From: Paenibacillus_D sp047238105 | GTDB lineage: Bacteria; Bacillota; Bacilli; Paenibacillales; Paenibacillaceae | Direction of reading: 5' to 3' | Length of the DNA stretch: 64,000 nt | Assembly (NCBI RefSeq): GCF_047238105.1 | Contig: NZ_JBDFMD010000001.1 | Location: 7,006,001-7,070,000, forward strand | Shown: in pieces, positions 15,763-24,075 of the stretch | Position numbering within the stretch: position 1 is the first letter of the stretch | Layout: each line of letters begins with the position of its first letter | Notes under the pieces: model-generated | Seen by the model: only the letters and a program-made list of their open reading frames with translations | What the model was told of the DNA's origin: nothing | The model's database searches: none | Translations under genes and position numbers: made by a program

Positions 15763-16800
15763 ATGCGTACGATCATTTTTCCGCCTATGATCGACTGGGA
15801 CTGGATGACACAGCGTCCCCAGCAGCTGATGAAGCAGTTCGCCCGCAGCGGCTGCCGGGTCTTCTACTGCAACCGGACTTCCCTCAGTGGCCAGAAGGTC
15901 CTGATGCTGCCGGGAGAACCGGGTCTTCAAATCGTCTACGATCATGAAAGGTGGCTGAGGGAGGATTATGCGCATATCCGGGCATCCTCCAGCGAGGTCA
16001 TCGTCTGGTGCTCCAAGCCGGATCTTGCAGCCAGTCTAAACCGTTATGAGCCCGATACGGTCATCTATGACTGTGTCGACGATCTTCCGCAATGGTATGC
16101 GGAGGAGGAGACGATGGTGCGGCTGGCGGATGGTATCGTCTGTACCTCTGCCAGACTTGACAAACGGCTGTCCAGACGGTACCCGGACAAGCCGCGGTTG
16201 TTGCTGCGCAACGGCTATGACGAGGATATGGGTTTGCATGTGACAGGTCTGAGGGATGAACGGATGACAATGCCTGGCGATCTGCCTTCCGGCGAAAAGC
16301 CGCTAATCGGCTTCGTCGGCGCCTGGGCGCCATGGGTTGACGCCGCCCTATTGTCACGGATCGCCCATATGCGGGACATCGATTGGGAAGTCGTAGTAAT
16401 CGGAGCGGAGCTGGGAAGGAGGTACGAGCTGGCCCACCTGCCGAATATTCATTACCTCGGCCAGCGGCCGCATCGTGAACTGGCCGCTTACATCGCCATG
16501 CTGGACATCTGTCTAGTACCCTTCCTGCCTCAGCAAGTTACGCTGGCGGCCAATCCTGTCAAAGTCTACGAGTATCTTGCCGCAGGAAAGCCCGTCGTCT
16601 CCACAGATCTGCCGGAATGCCGGGAGATGGGGGAGGTCGTAGAGGTTGGCAGGAACCATGACGAGGTGCTGGAGCTGATCGCTCGAAGATTGAAGGAGCC
16701 GGGTTCAGCCGATCCCAGGCGCGGCTATGCGTTATGCAATAGCTGGCGGCAGCGGGCGGAGACCGGGCTTGTCTGGTTGGAGCAGCTGAGAGGAAGCTGA
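15763..16800 (+). CDS. Glycosyltransferase (GT-B), paralogue of the gene at 12285
   Basis: 345 residues from the ATG at 15763, with AAAGGGGGG at 15745-15753 (9-nt spacing). The paralogue's conserved start (PPMIDWDWMTQRPQQL) supports this choice over an in-frame start at 15739. Shared blocks with the 12285 product include YDCVDDLPQWY, LRNGYDEDM, IGFVGAWAPWVDAALL, AANPVKVYEYLAAGKPVVSTDLPECR. The two probably arose by duplication and add similar sugars. A terminator acting on the opposite strand follows directly. Confidence 0.88.
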   Translation: MRTIIFPPMIDWDWMTQRPQQLMKQFARSGCRVFYCNRTSLSGQKVLMLPGEPGLQIVYDHERWLREDYAHIRASSSEVIVWCSKPDLAASLNRYEPDTVIYDCVDDLPQWYAEEETMVRLADGIVCTSARLDKRLSRRYPDKPRLLLRNGYDEDMGLHVTGLRDERMTMPGDLPSGEKPLIGFVGAWAPWVDAALLSRIAHMRDIDWEVVVIGAELGRRYELAHLPNIHYLGQRPHRELAAYIAMLDICLVPFLPQQVTLAANPVKVYEYLAAGKPVVSTDLPECREMGEVVEVGRNHDEVLELIARRLKEPGSADPRRGYALCNSWRQRAETGLVWLEQLRGS

Positions 16801-16803
16801 ATC

Positions 16804-16832
16804 AAAAAAAAGGCGGGGAGGATTCCCCGCCT
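16804..16832 (-). terminator. Terminator of the nitrate reductase gene
   Basis: On the minus strand the stem AGGCGGGGA / TCCCCGCCT with a 4-nt loop is followed by TTTTTTT. It lies between the two convergent stop codons at 16800 and 16836. Confidence 0.9.
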
Positions 16833-16835
16833 GGG

Positions 16836-19800
16836 TCAGTATACATCGCGAGCGTACCGCCTGGACTGGGCCATCACTTTGAGATAGGTCTCTGATTCGG
16901 ACGCGCTCATGCCGCCATGCTCGCGGATGATCGCCCTCAGCGCATCATCGACTTCCTTGGCCATCGCCGCAGCGTCGCCGCAGATGTAGACGTGAGCCCC
17001 TTCCTTGAGCCACGACCACAGCTCGGCTCCGTGCGCCAACATCCTGTGCTGGACGTAAATCTTGTCTTCCTGATCGCGGGAGAAGGCCGTGTCGAGACGG
17101 GTCAGCCAGCCGTCCCGCTGCAGCTGCTCCAGCTCCTCCCGGTAATAGAAATCGCTGGATTCATGTTGTTCTCCGAAGAACAGCCAGTTTTTGCCGGCCG
17201 CTCCTGTCGCCTTGCGCTCTTGGAGAAACCCGCGGAACGGTCCGACCCCGGTTCCTGGTCCGATCATGATCATCGGCACGTCGGGATCGGCGGGTACACG
17301 GAAATGGGTATTGGGCTGCACGAAGATCGGGACTTCGCCGCCCGCCTCGATCCGATCGGCAAGATATGTCGAGCAGACGCCTTTCCTCAATTTGTCGCCG
17401 CAAGCATAGCGGACCGTGGAGACGGTGATATGCACTTCATCGGGATGTGCTCTGCTGCTGGAGGAGATGGAATACAGTCTCGGCTGCAGAGGCTTCAACA
17501 CTGCAAAGAAAGACGCGGCATCCGCTCGAAACGGGTACAGGTGGAGCAGGTCTGCGAGCTGCTTGCCATACAACCAGTCTTTGAGCTCTGCGGCCCGGGA
17601 CGGTTCGAGCAGCACGGCCAGTTCAACGCTGCCCGACTGTTCCTGTACATAGCGGAGCAGCGCAGGCGTGATGCGGGTCAGCTCAGCGTGCCGCACCAGA
17701 GCCTCGCTCAGCGGCATCACACCACGTTCCTTGACGGTCACCGGTTCCTCACCCGACAGCTGGAGCGCCGCCAGCACCTCATCCACTAGCCCTGGGCAGT
17801 TGGTCGGCCAGATGCCAAGCGCATCGCCGGGTTCGTAGGTCAGTCCAGAGCCGGCAAGGTCAAAGACATATTGCCGGGTTTCCTTGGCTGAGTCTCCGCG
17901 CTGCAGCAGAGCGCCGGAGAGCAGCGGTGACGGAAAGGGCTGTTTGCGGGAATAAGAAACCTTTGCAGCCGGCTGCGCTTCATGTTGCTCGTGTTCGGCC
18001 AGTATTGGTTCCAGTGCCGCGATCCAGTTCTCCGACTGCTCCTCATAGTCCGTATCCGCATCGACGCGATCAAGCATCCGCGCTGCTCCGAGCTCGGCTA
18101 GCCTGGCGTCCAGCTGACGCCCGAAGCCGCAGAATTGATCATAGCTCGAATCCCCCATTCCCAGCACGGCATAATGGACGCCTGCCAGCTTGGGTGCGTT
18201 GCTGGCCTGCAGCAGCTGCCAGAAGGCGGTACCGTTATCCGGGGGCTCGCCGGAGCCGAATGTGCTGGCAACCAGCAGAAGCCTGCGGCTCCTGGGCAGG
18301 TCGCCCATGGCAAAGTTGTCCATCTCGACAAGACGGACCTCATGTCCGGCATGTCGTAGTCTGGCGGCGCAGGACGCGGCGACGGCCTCAGCGTTGCCTG
18401 TTTGCGACGCCCACAGGATCGTCACGGGCGGCTTGCTGGCGGCATCTTGAACGCTGGTTGCGCCGGCCTCCGCCGGCAGAGCTGCAGTCCGGGGATAGGT
18501 GCGGGAATAGATGCCTGCCAGCATGCCGTCGAGCCAATAGCGCTTCGCGTCATCCAGCGGCGCCGTTTCGGGGAGGACCGGTACGCCAGGGCCGCCCCGA
18601 TCCTCATCGCTTCGCAAGCTATTGATAAAGCCCGCAACGTACCATTTTTCATGGGTGTCCAAGGTCAATCCCGGAGACCCTTGGATACCTAGCATTGCTG
18701 CCAACGCGTCAACTTTGGCCATGACGAGCTCCTCCTTGTAGGTTGCGGACACTGCCGCGAAGTGTGAGTCCGAGTTTCCTGGCGTCTCCTGCAAATCTTC
18801 GTCTTCATCGCCGGCAACCCTGGTCAGGGAGACGGCGCAGTATTTTAATTCCGGCTGGAATGAGATCTCATCAACCGCTTCGCTCGTGACCGAGTTGATC
18901 GCCAGCTCCTCCCCGAAGCAGTCATTCCAGTGAAAGGGAGAGAAGCATGAGCCCCGCTGCGTGCGGTCCGAGATGACTGCCGGGAGAATCGCGCGGCCTC
19001 GCCGCGAAGCAATCTCCAACCGCTGGCCTTGGGCAACTCCCAGCTGCTTGGCGTCCTCGGGATGAAGCTCAACAAACGGAGAAGGATTAAGCTTATTCAG
19101 CTTGGCGATCCTGCCGGTCTTGGTCATGGTATGCCATTGGTGTTGGAGTCGACCGGTATTAAGCACCATCGGATACTCATCATCCGGCAGCTCGGCCGGC
19201 GGCATATAGGGTCTGGCCCAGAAGCGGGCCTTGCGGTCTTCGGTCGCAAAAGCAAGCCGCGGGACTGATCCGTCTGGTCTAGTCAGCAGCGATTGGCTGA
19301 CGCCGTCATTCAGATAGCGAATCGGGTGTCGATCCTCCGTATCTCCGACGGGCGACGGCCATTGAACGGGCTGGCGCCTCAGACGCTCATAGGTTACGCC
19401 ACGGATATCATAACCGGTCTGGGGATTCCAGGCCTGCTGCAGCTCCAAGAACACTTCTTCGGCGCTATGGTAAGTGAATGCATCGGCGTATCCCATCTCA
19501 CAGGCCACCTCGGCGACGATCTGCCAGTCGGGCATGGCTTCTCCAGGAGGCTCGATTGCACGCGGCATCAGCGTCAGATTGCGCTCCGAGTTGATCATCA
19601 CGCCATCCGCTTCGGCCCAGAGCGCGCCGGGCAGCAGGATATCAGCGTAAGCACTGGTCTCGGTCTCACGATAAACGTCCTGTACGACGACAACCTCTGC
19701 CTGCTGCAGCGCCTCGATGACGCCGCTACGGCGCGGGACGGTGGCGACCGGGTTGGTGCAGATGATCCAGCAGGCCTTGATGCTGCCGGCGCGCATCTCT

Positions 19801-20963
19801 TCGAACATCGACACCGTACCGCGGCCGCCCTCCGGACGGATGCTGCCCTCCGGGATATCCCAGAGCCGTTCGATGAAGCTGCGGTCGGCAGGGGACAGAG
19901 CGGTACGCTGACCCGGAAGGCCCGGGCCCATATAACCCATCTCGCGGCCGCCCATCGCATTGGGCTGTCCCGTGAGTGAGAAGGGACCGCTCCCGGGACG
20001 GCAGATCGCACCGGTCGCCAGATGGAGATTGCAGATCGCATTGGTATGCCAGGTGCCGTGCGTACTCTGGTTCAGCCCCATGGTCCATAAGCTCATCCAG
20101 TTCGGAGATTGCCCGATCCATTCGGCTGCCAGCCGGATATCCCGCTCTGGTATGCCGGTGAGCGCCGATACACGCTCGGGCGGATAATCTTCCAGGAAAG
20201 CCGGCATCTCCTCCCAACCGGAAGTATAGTCAGAGATAAAATCAGGGTCTGTCTTGCCCTGCTTCACGAGCAGATGCAGCAATCCATTTAAAAGTGCCAG
20301 GTCAGTGCCGGGCGCAATCGGCATATAAAGAGAGGCTTTGTCGGCCGTAGCCGTGCGGCGGGGATCGACAACGATCAGTTTGGCTCCGTCGCGAACCCGG
20401 TCCATCATCCGGAGGAACAGGATCGGGTGACAATCCGCCATATTAGAGCCGATGACGAAGAAGAGATCCGTCCGATCCATATCTTCATATGAGCCCGGCG
20501 GGCCGTCCGAGCCGAGCGACAGCTTGTAGCCGCTGCCGGCGCTTGCCATGCAGAGGCGCGAGTTGGACTCGATATGCTGCGTCCGGATGAAGCCCTTGGC
20601 GAGTTTATTCACCAGATATTGCGACTCCAGGGACATCTGCCCCGAGACATAGAAGGAGATGGCGTCAGGTCCATGTCTTTCCATCACGGACCGAAGCCTT
20701 GCAGCTGTCTCCCGGATCGCTCGCTTCATCGGCAGCTGCGAATGTTCGCTTCCTCTCGCAGGACGGCTCTCGGCATGCGCGAGTCGGCCAGTGACAGCGA
20801 CAGCCTCTGCACTTGTGGCGCCTTTGGTACATAGTCTGCCTTTATTCGCAGGATGGTCTTTGTCGCCCGTTACTTTAGTGATGCGGCCATTTGCAGTTTC
20901 CAGGATCATGCCGCAGCCAACACCGCAGTAAGGGCAGACGGTTCGTATACGTTTATTGGTCAT
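16836..20963 (-). CDS. Assimilatory nitrate reductase fused to a CysJ-like diflavin reductase
   Basis: 1375 residues. The N-terminal ~725 residues are a molybdopterin (bis-MGD) nitrate reductase of the NasA/NarB type: [4Fe-4S] ligands C10, C13, C17 and C45 (CPYCGVGC, GRLCTKG), then MoCo segments such as DPRRTATADKA, GPFSLTGQPNAMGGREMGY and the C-terminal LNTGRLQHQWHTMT. After a linker comes a complete CysJ-like module: flavodoxin (ILWASQTGNAEAVA, about 846), FAD domain (RLYSIS), NADPH domain (GPGTGVGPFRGFLQER), and the ending RYARDVY. Electrons can pass from NADPH through FAD and FMN to MoCo within one polypeptide, reducing nitrate to nitrite. The promoter carries a TnrA/GlnR box. Such fusions are known in Bacillales. 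No nitrite reductase or nitrate transporter is in the window. Confidence 0.93.
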   Translation of the reverse strand: MTNKRIRTVCPYCGVGCGMILETANGRITKVTGDKDHPANKGRLCTKGATSAEAVAVTGRLAHAESRPARGSEHSQLPMKRAIRETAARLRSVMERHGPDAISFYVSGQMSLESQYLVNKLAKGFIRTQHIESNSRLCMASAGSGYKLSLGSDGPPGSYEDMDRTDLFFVIGSNMADCHPILFLRMMDRVRDGAKLIVVDPRRTATADKASLYMPIAPGTDLALLNGLLHLLVKQGKTDPDFISDYTSGWEEMPAFLEDYPPERVSALTGIPERDIRLAAEWIGQSPNWMSLWTMGLNQSTHGTWHTNAICNLHLATGAICRPGSGPFSLTGQPNAMGGREMGYMGPGLPGQRTALSPADRSFIERLWDIPEGSIRPEGGRGTVSMFEEMRAGSIKACWIICTNPVATVPRRSGVIEALQQAEVVVVQDVYRETETSAYADILLPGALWAEADGVMINSERNLTLMPRAIEPPGEAMPDWQIVAEVACEMGYADAFTYHSAEEVFLELQQAWNPQTGYDIRGVTYERLRRQPVQWPSPVGDTEDRHPIRYLNDGVSQSLLTRPDGSVPRLAFATEDRKARFWARPYMPPAELPDDEYPMVLNTGRLQHQWHTMTKTGRIAKLNKLNPSPFVELHPEDAKQLGVAQGQRLEIASRRGRAILPAVISDRTQRGSCFSPFHWNDCFGEELAINSVTSEAVDEISFQPELKYCAVSLTRVAGDEDEDLQETPGNSDSHFAAVSATYKEELVMAKVDALAAMLGIQGSPGLTLDTHEKWYVAGFINSLRSDEDRGGPGVPVLPETAPLDDAKRYWLDGMLAGIYSRTYPRTAALPAEAGATSVQDAASKPPVTILWASQTGNAEAVAASCAARLRHAGHEVRLVEMDNFAMGDLPRSRRLLLVASTFGSGEPPDNGTAFWQLLQASNAPKLAGVHYAVLGMGDSSYDQFCGFGRQLDARLAELGAARMLDRVDADTDYEEQSENWIAALEPILAEHEQHEAQPAAKVSYSRKQPFPSPLLSGALLQRGDSAKETRQYVFDLAGSGLTYEPGDALGIWPTNCPGLVDEVLAALQLSGEEPVTVKERGVMPLSEALVRHAELTRITPALLRYVQEQSGSVELAVLLEPSRAAELKDWLYGKQLADLLHLYPFRADAASFFAVLKPLQPRLYSISSSSRAHPDEVHITVSTVRYACGDKLRKGVCSTYLADRIEAGGEVPIFVQPNTHFRVPADPDVPMIMIGPGTGVGPFRGFLQERKATGAAGKNWLFFGEQHESSDFYYREELEQLQRDGWLTRLDTAFSRDQEDKIYVQHRMLAHGAELWSWLKEGAHVYICGDAAAMAKEVDDALRAIIREHGGMSASESETYLKVMAQSRRYARDVY
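18722..18737 (-). promoter_or_regulatory. Internal ribosome-binding site and ATG at the fusion junction
   Basis: Inside the nitrate reductase fusion, AAGGAGG (18731-18737) is followed 8 nt later by an in-frame ATG at 18722 encoding M748. Starting here would give a free 628-residue diflavin reductase, close to the length of CysJ (617). It could be a working internal start or a relic of two formerly separate genes. Confidence 0.5.
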
Positions 20964-20998
20964 TTCGAATCACCAGCTTACCTAACATGATTAAGCTC

Positions 20999-21027
20999 AA
21001 TATATATCGGAGTACGATCAAAGTCAA
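20999..21027 (-). promoter_or_regulatory. SigA-type promoter of the nitrate reductase gene
   Basis: On the minus strand, -35 TTGACT (21022-21027), a 17-bp spacer and -10 TATATT (20999-21004). The predicted start near 20992 gives a leader of about 30 nt. Confidence 0.6.
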
Positions 21028-21034
21028 TAGTCAA

Positions 21035-21051
21035 TGTCAATAAATCTAACA
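21035..21051 (-). promoter_or_regulatory. TnrA/GlnR box upstream of the nitrate reductase gene
   Basis: TGTCAATAAATCTAACA matches the TnrA/GlnR consensus TGTNAN7TNACA at every fixed position. Its centre (21043) lies about 51 bp upstream of the predicted transcription start, the spacing known for TnrA-activated Bacillus promoters. Predicts induction under nitrogen limitation. Confidence 0.7.
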
Positions 21052-21177
21052 TTAAGCGCTTTCATTTAAAAATAAATGTGGTCAAGGTTTGTCCTTGACG
21101 CCGATTTCCTTTACACTTAAAGGATAAGTCCGGAGAATCCTGCCGGCTGTATCTGACTTATCGAAGGAGCATTGTCC

Positions 21178-21567
21178 ATGGCTGACCGATTACCCAAAGA
21201 AATCTATGAACAACTGGCTATGTTCCGGTACCGGATCCGCAAGTTTATCCGATTCAGCGAAGAAGCGGCCCGCAGCAAAGGGCTGACACCGCAGTATCAC
21301 CAGTTGATGCTGTCGATCATGGGGTTCCCTGACCGGGAGCATGCCACGCCGACAGAGCTGGCCGAGCGTCTGCAGATTACGCCGCATGCTTGCGTCGAGC
21401 TGATCCAGCGCTGCGAAGAGATTGGCATGGTGCTGCGTCAACCCAATCCTACGGACAAGAGAAGCATTTATATTTATCTTACACCAGCAGGAAAGTCGAT
21501 TCTGGAAGAGCTCTCCGAGATTCATATGGACGAACTCAAACGCGCTAATCTGCTTGAATTCCACTGA
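21178..21567 (+). CDS. MarR-family transcriptional regulator
   Basis: 129 residues. The winged-helix domain includes LTPQYHQLMLSI, then TPTELAERLQITPHACVELIQR (recognition helix region) and the wing NPTDKRSIYIYLTPAG, with a dimerising C-terminal helix. The ATG at 21178 is 8 nt after AAGGAG; a TTG at 21172 would be too close. It is divergent from the nitrate reductase gene, sharing a 214-nt intergenic region, and sits 26 nt before the SLH-GH3 gene. It could control either neighbour or itself. The ligand is unknown. Confidence 0.9.
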   Translation: MADRLPKEIYEQLAMFRYRIRKFIRFSEEAARSKGLTPQYHQLMLSIMGFPDREHATPTELAERLQITPHACVELIQRCEEIGMVLRQPNPTDKRSIYIYLTPAGKSILEELSEIHMDELKRANLLEFH

Positions 21568-21593
21568 GCACAAAATGTTAAGGAGCCTGACAT

Positions 21594-23873
21594 ATGAAGA
21601 TCTTTCATTACGTACGTAGATATGCGGCAGCCGCAGCTGCCTCTCTTGGGTTGGCGGGTATGCTCGTCGTATGCACGGATGGCGAGGCCTCCGCAGCGGA
21701 GTCGTTTCGCGATCTGCAGTCCGTCCGCTGGGCCGAAGACGGCATCTATTATCTGGCTGACCGCGGCACCGTCGCCGGGTATGGCGGTGGACAATTCCGT
21801 CCCGCTCAGTCCATCACGCGCGCTCAAGCGGTAACCTACCTGGTCCGCGAGCTGTACGGCGACGAACAGTTCCCAAGGGGGGCAGGCTTTACTGACGTCC
21901 CCGACCATCATATGTTCTACCGCGAGATTATGATTGCTTCGGGGACCGGACTTGCCGGCGGCCTGCCGGACGGCACCTTTCGACCCGATGCGCCGATCAC
22001 CAGGGGGGAGACGGCCGCTCTCCTGACCCGCGCCTATGCGCTAGCCGAAGGTCGGACCGCCAGCCAACTTCAGGATATCGCAGGACACTGGGCCGAGGAA
22101 GATATCCTTAGGCTCGCATCTAACTCACTAGCCGGGGGCTATCCCGACGGCACATTTCGTCCTTCCCGGCAAGTAAGCCGGGCGGAGTATGCCGTGTTCC
22201 TGTCCCGGGTCATCCGCCATCAGCGATCCGCAGCGATCCGCAGTGCCGACTGGAGCGCCATGCTGAAGTTGATGACACTGCAGGAGAAAGCCGGTCAGAT
22301 GCTGATGCCGGATATCCGGATGTGGCAGGGCAGCGCAACACTTCGCGCTCACGACGGGACGGCGGCAACGATCCGCGACCACCGACTGGGTGGTATGATC
22401 CTGTTCGACAAAAATATTGCCAGTATTCAGCAGATTGTCACGCTGAGCGATGGGCTGCAGCGCCAAGCGGGTGATATCCCGCTGCTTCTGGGGATCGACC
22501 AGGAGGGAGGAGTGATCAAGCGCATCCCGGGCGGCATCAATCTGCCGGGGGCGATGGCACTCGGAGCGACGGGCGATGAGCTGAAGAGCCGCAGCGCAGG
22601 CCAGCTCACCGGCGAACAGTTGGAGGCGCTGGGCATTCGGTTGAATTTTGCTCCGGTGCTTGATGTGAACAGCAATCCAGCCAATCCGATCATCGGGATT
22701 CGTTCCTTTGGGTCTGAGCCGGAGCTTGTTGGGCGCTTGGGCTTGGCTTTTATGAACGGTCTCCAGGAAAGCGGTGTGATCGCTGCGGTCAAGCATTTCC
22801 CGGGACACGGCGATACCGCGGTCGACTCGCACCTTGGTCTGCCTGTCGTACCCCATACCAGAGCTCGACTGGAGCAAGTCGAGCTAGCACCATTCCGGGC
22901 GGCCGTGCAGGCCGGAGCCGATATGATCTTGACTGCCCATGTCGCCTATCCCGCGCTCGACAATACCCGGGTAAGCTCCCGCAAGGACGGTTCAGCCGTG
23001 TATTTGCCAGCGACATTATCTCCGCGGATGATCGGCGGTTTGTTGCGCGGAGAGCTGGGATATGACGGCGTCGTCGTCTCGGACGCGTTTACGATGAAGG
23101 CGCTGGCTGATCATTTCGGGGAGCATGACGCCGTAGTACGGGCGGTGGATGCGGGAGTGGACATCATCTTGATGCCTGAGGATATTACCGGCGCTTATGA
23201 GGCCATCATCCAGGCCGTACGGTCCGGACACCTGCAAGAACAGCAGCTGGATCAGGCCGTGAGCCGGATTCTGTCACTCAAGCACCGTTACGGCTTGTTT
23301 GAACCTCAGCCGCCAGTGGAACAGCGTCTGCTCCGGGCGGTGCAGGCTGCTGGCTCGACCACACACCGCGACACAGAACGCCGCATCGCCGAAGCAGCTG
23401 TAACCCGTGTGATCCAGTTGTCTGCCGCTCAGCCGCTGCAGGCAGCCGAAGGCTCGGTGATCGCCGTCGTGGCGCCTGACGAGATAAGAGCTGCGCTGGT
23501 CCGGCAAGCGTTATCCGGAATCGGGCTGCCGCAGCACGAGGTGAAGACTCTCATAGCAGGCGGAGTTGACCGCGCTGCGATCAGGCGCTTCCTAGAAGAT
23601 GCAGATACGGTGATCGTCGCCTCCTACCAGTTCAGGAACCTGCCGGAGCAGTATGATTGGGCCTCCTATCAGCGCTGGATCGATGAGTTGAACGAACAAA
23701 GCCTGCCTTACGTGTTTCTATCCATGGGCAATCCGTATGAATGGCAGCATCTGCTGGACATTCGGGAGATGCTGGCTGTGTATGCGGCAGAACCACCCAA
23801 TATAGCCGCTGGCCTGCGGGCTGCATTCGGACAGTTCGAACCTTCCGGCAAGCTGCCGGTTGCTGCCCAGTAA
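21594..23873 (+). CDS. Cell-surface GH3 beta-N-acetylhexosaminidase with N-terminal SLH domains
   Basis: 759 residues. A signal peptide (to about residue 36) is followed by three S-layer-homology repeats (about 37-210; AGYGGGQFRPAQSITRAQAV, GGLPDGTFRPDAPITRGETA, GGYPDGTFRPSRQVSRAEYA) that bind pyruvylated cell-wall polymer. A GH3 catalytic domain (about 220-565) has LGIDQEGGVIKRI, FAPVLDVNSNPANPIIG, KHFPGHGDTAVDSHLGLP with the NagZ-type His/Asp pair, and the nucleophile aspartate in VVSDAF. A further C-terminal domain (about 600-759) is typical of longer GH3 proteins. It should cleave N-acetylglucosaminyl linkages in peptidoglycan or chitin fragments at the cell surface. AAGGAG lies 9 nt before the ATG. 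Confidence 0.93.
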   Translation: MKIFHYVRRYAAAAAASLGLAGMLVVCTDGEASAAESFRDLQSVRWAEDGIYYLADRGTVAGYGGGQFRPAQSITRAQAVTYLVRELYGDEQFPRGAGFTDVPDHHMFYREIMIASGTGLAGGLPDGTFRPDAPITRGETAALLTRAYALAEGRTASQLQDIAGHWAEEDILRLASNSLAGGYPDGTFRPSRQVSRAEYAVFLSRVIRHQRSAAIRSADWSAMLKLMTLQEKAGQMLMPDIRMWQGSATLRAHDGTAATIRDHRLGGMILFDKNIASIQQIVTLSDGLQRQAGDIPLLLGIDQEGGVIKRIPGGINLPGAMALGATGDELKSRSAGQLTGEQLEALGIRLNFAPVLDVNSNPANPIIGIRSFGSEPELVGRLGLAFMNGLQESGVIAAVKHFPGHGDTAVDSHLGLPVVPHTRARLEQVELAPFRAAVQAGADMILTAHVAYPALDNTRVSSRKDGSAVYLPATLSPRMIGGLLRGELGYDGVVVSDAFTMKALADHFGEHDAVVRAVDAGVDIILMPEDITGAYEAIIQAVRSGHLQEQQLDQAVSRILSLKHRYGLFEPQPPVEQRLLRAVQAAGSTTHRDTERRIAEAAVTRVIQLSAAQPLQAAEGSVIAVVAPDEIRAALVRQALSGIGLPQHEVKTLIAGGVDRAAIRRFLEDADTVIVASYQFRNLPEQYDWASYQRWIDELNEQSLPYVFLSMGNPYEWQHLLDIREMLAVYAAEPPNIAAGLRAAFGQFEPSGKLPVAAQ

Positions 23874-23883
23874 CGGCGAAAAG

Positions 23884-24075
23884 TTGTCACTGGGAGTCAT
23901 TAGCATATATAATTAATATCAGATTTGATCAGAAGCGGAGGTGACACCATTGGGAAGTTGCATGGCAAAGTAGCGCTGCATCCTGTCGCGACGACGTATC
24001 GGAGAAGATGGCACCCGACTTGAAGGAATCATTTTTATTTTTGCGGAGGTGAAACCCTCACTCTGAGGGAACTAA
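23884..24075 (+). promoter_or_regulatory. Promoter and ~155-nt leader of the CorC-type gene
   Basis: TTGTCA (23884-23889), an 18-bp spacer and TATAAT (23908-23913) form a good promoter. The leader contains GCGGAGGTGA twice (23935 and 24043). The first copy precedes a possible 7-codon ORF (TTG at 23950 to TAG at 23971). The second is followed by a short hairpin CCCTCA/TGAGGG that overlaps the apparent ribosome-binding site of the TTG start. I compared it by eye with M-box, yybP-ykoY and c-di-GMP riboswitches and saw no match. Confidence 0.45.

Noticed and set aside
17927..18625. 232-codon plus-strand frame
   Set aside because: Antisense to the nitrate reductase fusion, which has complete domain matches.
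23914..24060. Known riboswitch (M-box, yybP-ykoY, c-di-GMP)
   Set aside because: None of the conserved cores I could recall is present; reported only as an unassigned leader.
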